7,461 nucleotides of DNA, from NCBI GenBank assembly GCA_043101835.1, contig JBICHM010000248.1, positions 1 through 7,461 on the forward strand, read 5' to 3'. Made by a program: the position numbers and the translations under genes. The notes under the pieces were generated by a model. That model made no database searches. It was not told the origin of the DNA and was given only the letters and a program-made list of their open reading frames with translations. The stretch is from JBICHM01 sp043101835. GTDB lineage: Bacteria > Planctomycetota > Phycisphaerae > Phycisphaerales > UBA1924. The first letter of the stretch is position 1. Every line of letters starts with the position of its first letter. This document shows, piece after piece, positions 6,603-7,461 of this stretch.

Positions 6603-7169
6603 ATGATTCGGACTGTTCTTGCGGCGGCTGCGCTGATGGGCATCGGCGTCGGTCTGGTCGGGTGCACGGCGTCGGGTTCGACGGGCGAAGAGAAGCGTGC
6701 GGCGATCATGGAGATGCACGACGAGACGCTGCAGAAGCTGTACAGCGCGGTTCCGTCGGCGCGTGACGAGGTTCGCGGCGCGCCGGGCTACGCGGTCTTC
6801 AGCAATGTCGGCGTGAAGGTGATCTTCGTCGGCGGCGGCGGCGGCTACGGCGTGGCGGTCGACAACAACACGAGCGATCGCACCTACATGAAGATGGGCG
6901 AGGCGAACGTGGGCATCGGGCTGGGGGTGAAGGACTTCCGCGCGGTGTTCATCTTCGAGACGGAAGACGCGATGACGAACTTCGTCGAGAACGGCTGGAC
7001 GGCGACGGCGGAGGCGGACGCCGCGGCGAAGGCCGACGAGAGCGGCGGCGCGGCGAGCGGTCGTCTGCAGCTGGGCGACATCACGGTGTACCAGCTGACC
7101 GAGGACGGCCTGGCGCTGGCGGCGTCGATCGGCGGGACGAAGTACTGGAAGGATGCGAGTCTCAACTGA
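6603..7169 (+). CDS. SYLF/YSC84-family lipoprotein
   Basis: This 188-residue protein has a lipoprotein signal (MIRT, a hydrophobic stretch at residues 5-19, lipobox LVGC with C21), so it is probably acylated at C21 and anchored to a membrane. The rest is a SYLF (YSC84, DUF500) domain: APGYAVFSNVGVK (60-72), a glycine run VGGGGGYGV (76-84), a YMKMGEANVGIGLGVKDF strand pair (95-112), AVFIFET (114-120) and an alanine-rich helix (135-152). The C-terminal YQLTEDGLALAASIGGTKYW (163-182) resembles that of bacterial lipid-binding SYLF lipoproteins. SYLF domains in eukaryotes bind phosphoinositides and actin; bacterial members are poorly characterised, so lipid binding is family inference. Length is normal and the domain looks complete. 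The start is supported by GGGGAG 8 nt upstream and by the signal peptide. It stands alone, closed by a strong terminator. Confidence 0.88.
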   Translation: MIRTVLAAAALMGIGVGLVGCTASGSTGEEKRAAIMEMHDETLQKLYSAVPSARDEVRGAPGYAVFSNVGVKVIFVGGGGGYGVAVDNNTSDRTYMKMGEANVGIGLGVKDFRAVFIFETEDAMTNFVENGWTATAEADAAAKADESGGAASGRLQLGDITVYQLTEDGLALAASIGGTKYWKDASLN

Positions 7170-7201
7170 AGAGACTGAGAGACTGAGAGACGAAGAGACG
7201 G
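7170..7201. repeat. Four tandem copies of an 8-bp unit
   Basis: Beginning one base after the lipoprotein stop codon, AGAGACTG, AGAGACTG, AGAGACGA and AGAGACGG follow without gaps. Only the last two bases of each unit vary. It lies between the stop and the terminator, so it would be in the mRNA 3' end. It is purine-rich and cannot fold on itself. Confidence 0.85.
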
Positions 7202-7208
7202 CGTGAAG

Positions 7209-7240
7209 AAAGGGCGGGCCGGGTTCGGCTCGCCCTTTTT
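7209..7240 (+). terminator. Strong intrinsic terminator of the lipoprotein gene
   Basis: AAAGGGCG (7209-7216) pairs with CGCCCTTT (7231-7238). The stem continues through one G-U pair and GCCG/CGGC to a GGTT loop (7222-7225), giving about 13 pairs. A T-run (7236-7240) and a further T-rich stretch follow. It starts 40 bp after the stop codon. Confidence 0.9.
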
Positions 7241-7337
7241 CTGTTTCTGCAGGGACGAAGGCACGGAGGATGTCGTGGCTCGCTGCGTGTTGCGTGGTCG
7301 ATCGCGCTTGCCGGTTCGCGAGGTGAACGCCCCCTCC

Positions 7338-7353
7338 GTCCGCTTGCGCGGAC
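7338..7353. repeat. Inverted repeat 1
   Basis: GTCCGC and GCGGAC form a 6-bp stem with a TTGC loop. It ends one base before the next palindrome, so the two could act as one unit. Confidence 0.6.
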
Positions 7354-7354
7354 A

Positions 7355-7377
7355 CCTCCCCCGCGGGGCGGGGGAGG
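7355..7377. repeat. Inverted repeat 2, CCTCCCCCGC/GCGGGGGAGG
   Basis: A perfect 10-bp GC-rich stem with a GGG loop. No T-run follows, so it is not a standard terminator. Confidence 0.75.
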
Positions 7378-7424
7378 AGATTCTGTGGCTCGCTGCGCTC
7401 GCGGTCTCGCCACCCTCACCCCGC

Positions 7425-7449
7425 CCCTCTCCCGCGGTGCGGGAGAGGG
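7425..7449. repeat. Inverted repeat 3, REP-like palindrome
   Basis: CCCTCTCCCGC and GCGGGAGAGGG form a perfect 11-bp stem with a GGT loop. Its pyrimidine-to-purine layout resembles inverted repeat 2 and the intergenic palindromes dispersed in many GC-rich genomes. Copy number cannot be judged from one window. Confidence 0.75.
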
Positions 7450-7461
7450 AGCAGTCAGAAG

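Larger units (their letters stand above)
7241..7461. other. Palindrome-rich non-coding region
   Basis: No convincing gene is visible; the minus-strand frame crossing it is Arg/Pro-rich and also spans the terminator and tandem repeat. It holds three close inverted repeats (7338-7353, 7355-7377, 7425-7449) and a 13-bp direct repeat, GTGGCTCGCTGCG, at 7275-7287 and 7385-7397. This looks like dispersed intergenic repeat DNA cut off at the window edge. Confidence 0.6.

Noticed and set aside
6336..7355. Minus-strand 339-codon frame across the SYLF gene.
   Set aside because: It spans the terminator and the tandem repeat and is a reverse shadow of a confidently recognised lipoprotein.
7250..7461. 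Possible CRISPR-like array, because of the repeated motifs.
   Set aside because: The palindromes differ from one another in sequence and length, the spacing is irregular, and the only direct repeat has two copies 110 bp apart.

Overview
The window is very GC-rich and densely packed. It encodes secreted or membrane proteins with no recognisable housekeeping function. The best clue to its origin is a pair of multi-pass membrane proteins carrying short CxxC-x12-CxxC zinc ribbons of the 'C-x-x-C-x-Y-D-L' type, a style I associate with Planctomycetota, especially Phycisphaerae. This lineage call is inference from protein style, GC content and gene content; no rRNA or other marker gene is present.

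Layout from left to right. Positions 1-149 are mostly non-coding, with a possible first few codons of another minus-strand gene at the very edge. A minus-strand gene (150-2423) encodes an exported helical-repeat (HEAT-like) protein of about 757 residues. Diverging from it across a 269-bp gap is a plus-strand gene (2693-3517) for an exported LolA/DUF2092-like protein of 274 residues. Only 24 bp separates its stop from the stop of a convergent minus-strand two-gene unit. That unit runs from 6339 down to 3542: a double-zinc-ribbon membrane protein (338 aa), then, overlapping it by ATGA, a larger membrane protein (594 aa). Diverging from this unit across a 263-bp gap is a plus-strand SYLF/YSC84-family lipoprotein (6603-7169). 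It is followed by an 8-bp tandem repeat, a strong intrinsic terminator, and about 210 bp of palindrome-rich non-coding DNA.

The two membrane proteins appear to be built from one ancestral six-helix module. The 338-aa protein has one copy behind two zinc ribbons. The 594-aa protein seems to have two copies, with a ribbon only in front of the second. Their overlap suggests translational coupling and perhaps a hetero-oligomeric membrane complex of unknown function. The exported HEAT-like, LolA-like and SYLF proteins all point to envelope biology, but nothing in the sequence shows that the five genes form one pathway. I see no rRNA, tRNA, CRISPR array, transposase, phage gene or clear defence system. 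The most unusual content is the duplicated membrane module and the hairpins clustered in the non-coding gaps.
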